Of a stretch of 5,079 nucleotides of DNA, positions 4,427 through 5,079 are shown piece by piece. The first letter of the stretch is position 1. Every line of letters starts with the position of its first letter. The notes beneath the pieces are model-generated. The model ran no database searches. It worked only from the letters and a program-made list of their open reading frames with translations, and had not been told where the DNA came from. Source of the DNA: Phycisphaerae bacterium (GTDB lineage: Bacteria; Planctomycetota; Phycisphaerae; Phycisphaerales; UBA1924); NCBI GenBank assembly GCA_016794945.1, contig JAEUIX010000252.1:1-5079 (forward strand), read 5' to 3'. The translations under genes were made by a program, and so were the position numbers.

Positions 4427-5079
4427 ATGCGCCCCGCCGTCTCCGCCAAGCTCGCGCCGTTCGGCACCACCATCTTCACCACCATGTCGCGCCTCGCCGC
4501 CGAGCACGGCGCGGTGAACCTGTCGCAGGGTTTCCCGGACTTCGAAGGGCCCGCGTTCGTCAAGGACGCCGCCGCCCGCGCCCTGCACCACGAGCACAAC
4601 CAGTACGCGCCGATGCCCGGCCTGCCGGCGCTGCGGGCGCGCATCGCCGAGCGTTTCACGCGCGACACCGCCCTGCCGTGCGACCCCGACGCCCAGGTCG
4701 TCGTCACGGCCGGCTGCACCGAGGCGATCGCCGCGGCCTTGCTGGGCGTGTGCGACCCCGGCGACGAGGTCGTGCTCTTCGAGCCGTTCTACGACTCCTA
4801 CCGCGCGTGCGTCGCGATGGCGGGGTGCGCCGCCCGGTTCGTCGCCCTGCGGCCCGGGGCCGACGGCGTCTTTCGCTTCGACCCGGCGGAACTGGCATCG
4901 GCCTTCACCGACCGCACGCGGGCGGTCATCGTCAACACCCCGCACAACCCCACCGGCAAGGTCTTCACCCGCGAGGAACTGGAGCAGATCGCCGCCTGTT
5001 GCCGGCGCACGGGGGCCATCGCGATCGCCGACGAGGTTTATGAGCGGCTGCTGTTCGCGCCCGACACGCTGCCGCACGT
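4427..5079 (+). CDS. Class I/II PLP-dependent aminotransferase, kynurenine/methionine (YbdL-like) group, N-terminal part
   Basis: 217 complete codons to the right edge; the gene runs out of the window. Family members move the amino group of methionine, glutamine, kynurenine or aromatic amino acids to a 2-oxo acid using pyridoxal phosphate in the cytoplasm. The group is marked by FGTTIFTTMSRLAAEHGAVN near the N-terminus (12-31), SQGFPDFEGP (33-42), NQYAPMPGLPALR (58-70), TAGCTEAI (94-101) for cofactor phosphate, and EPFYDSY (119-125), whose aromatic residue stacks on the cofactor ring. N174 in NTPHNPTGKVF and D202 and Y205 in ADEVYE bind the ring O3' and N1. The Schiff-base lysine lies beyond the edge. 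The start is set by GGAG at 4417-4420, 6 bases upstream. Spacing of 39 bp after the FNR stop and no terminator suggest one transcript. Exact substrate is not decidable; methionine-pyruvate, glutamine and kynurenine activities overlap in this group. Confidence 0.9.
   Translation, partial: MRPAVSAKLAPFGTTIFTTMSRLAAEHGAVNLSQGFPDFEGPAFVKDAAARALHHEHNQYAPMPGLPALRARIAERFTRDTALPCDPDAQVVVTAGCTEAIAAALLGVCDPGDEVVLFEPFYDSYRACVAMAGCAARFVALRPGADGVFRFDPAELASAFTDRTRAVIVNTPHNPTGKVFTREELEQIAACCRRTGAIAIADEVYERLLFAPDTLPH

Noticed and set aside
3508..5043. A 511-codon plus-strand frame over the FNR and aminotransferase genes
   Set aside because: It is an out-of-frame, Arg/Ala/Pro-rich shadow that overlaps two real genes and contains no domain motif.
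2024..5077. A 1017-codon open frame on the minus strand covering the FNR and aminotransferase genes and running into the glycosyltransferase
   Set aside because: Only the part from 3172 down resembles a protein family. The upstream part is antisense to two well-recognised genes, crosses the tRNA-Leu, and has low-complexity Arg/Gly/Ala/Val composition typical of the reverse strand of high-GC genes.
1..5079. CRISPR array, toxin-antitoxin, phage or insertion sequence
   Set aside because: No regularly spaced repeats, transposase-like protein, terminal inverted repeats or phage proteins were seen on either strand.

Overview
The window is high-GC DNA, most likely from a planctomycete of the class Phycisphaerae. 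The main clue is that two consecutive genes end in the same two-part, calcium-loop-like C-terminal tag (GPDGF-[IL]-TG-x-DFD-x(5)-FF) followed by a terminal Gly-Gly-Cys. To my knowledge this 'GC-type dockerin' ending is typical of exported proteins in that group. The assignment is inference from protein style and base composition; no rRNA or other marker is present.

Layout, left to right. (1) 1-125 is the last 40 codons of an exported protein carrying the tag, followed by a clear intrinsic terminator (152-181). (2) 277-2004 encodes a 575-aa exported M23 (LytM-type) zinc endopeptidase with all metal ligands, a beta-rich middle region, an Ig/PKD-like domain and the full two-repeat tag. A candidate promoter and a good ribosome binding site precede it. 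(3) 2024-3172, minus strand, encodes a GT4-type glycosyltransferase that converges tail-to-tail on the peptidase with only 19 bp between stop codons. (4) 3237-3321, minus strand, is a complete tRNA-Leu(UAA). It lies 64 bp upstream of the glycosyltransferase on the same strand, with an 11-bp hairpin carrying a Shine-Dalgarno-like loop and a 9-codon mini-frame in between. (5) 3322-3433 is a divergent intergenic region with candidate promoters in both directions and GC palindromes. (6) 3434-4387 encodes a plastid-type ferredoxin-NADP+ reductase. (7) From 4427 to the right edge is the N-terminal half of a class I/II PLP aminotransferase of the kynurenine/methionine aminotransferase (YbdL-like) group, 39 bp after the reductase and probably co-transcribed.

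Functionally the left half concerns the cell surface: tagged exported proteins, a peptidoglycan hydrolase and a sugar transferase. The right half is cytoplasmic redox and amino-acid metabolism. Nothing looks like a phage, transposon, CRISPR or defence locus. The points most worth a second look are the shared C-terminal tag with its invariant last cysteine, the tRNA-hairpin-minicistron-GTG arrangement, the E-to-Q change in the glycosyltransferase signature, and the unusual C-terminus of the FNR.
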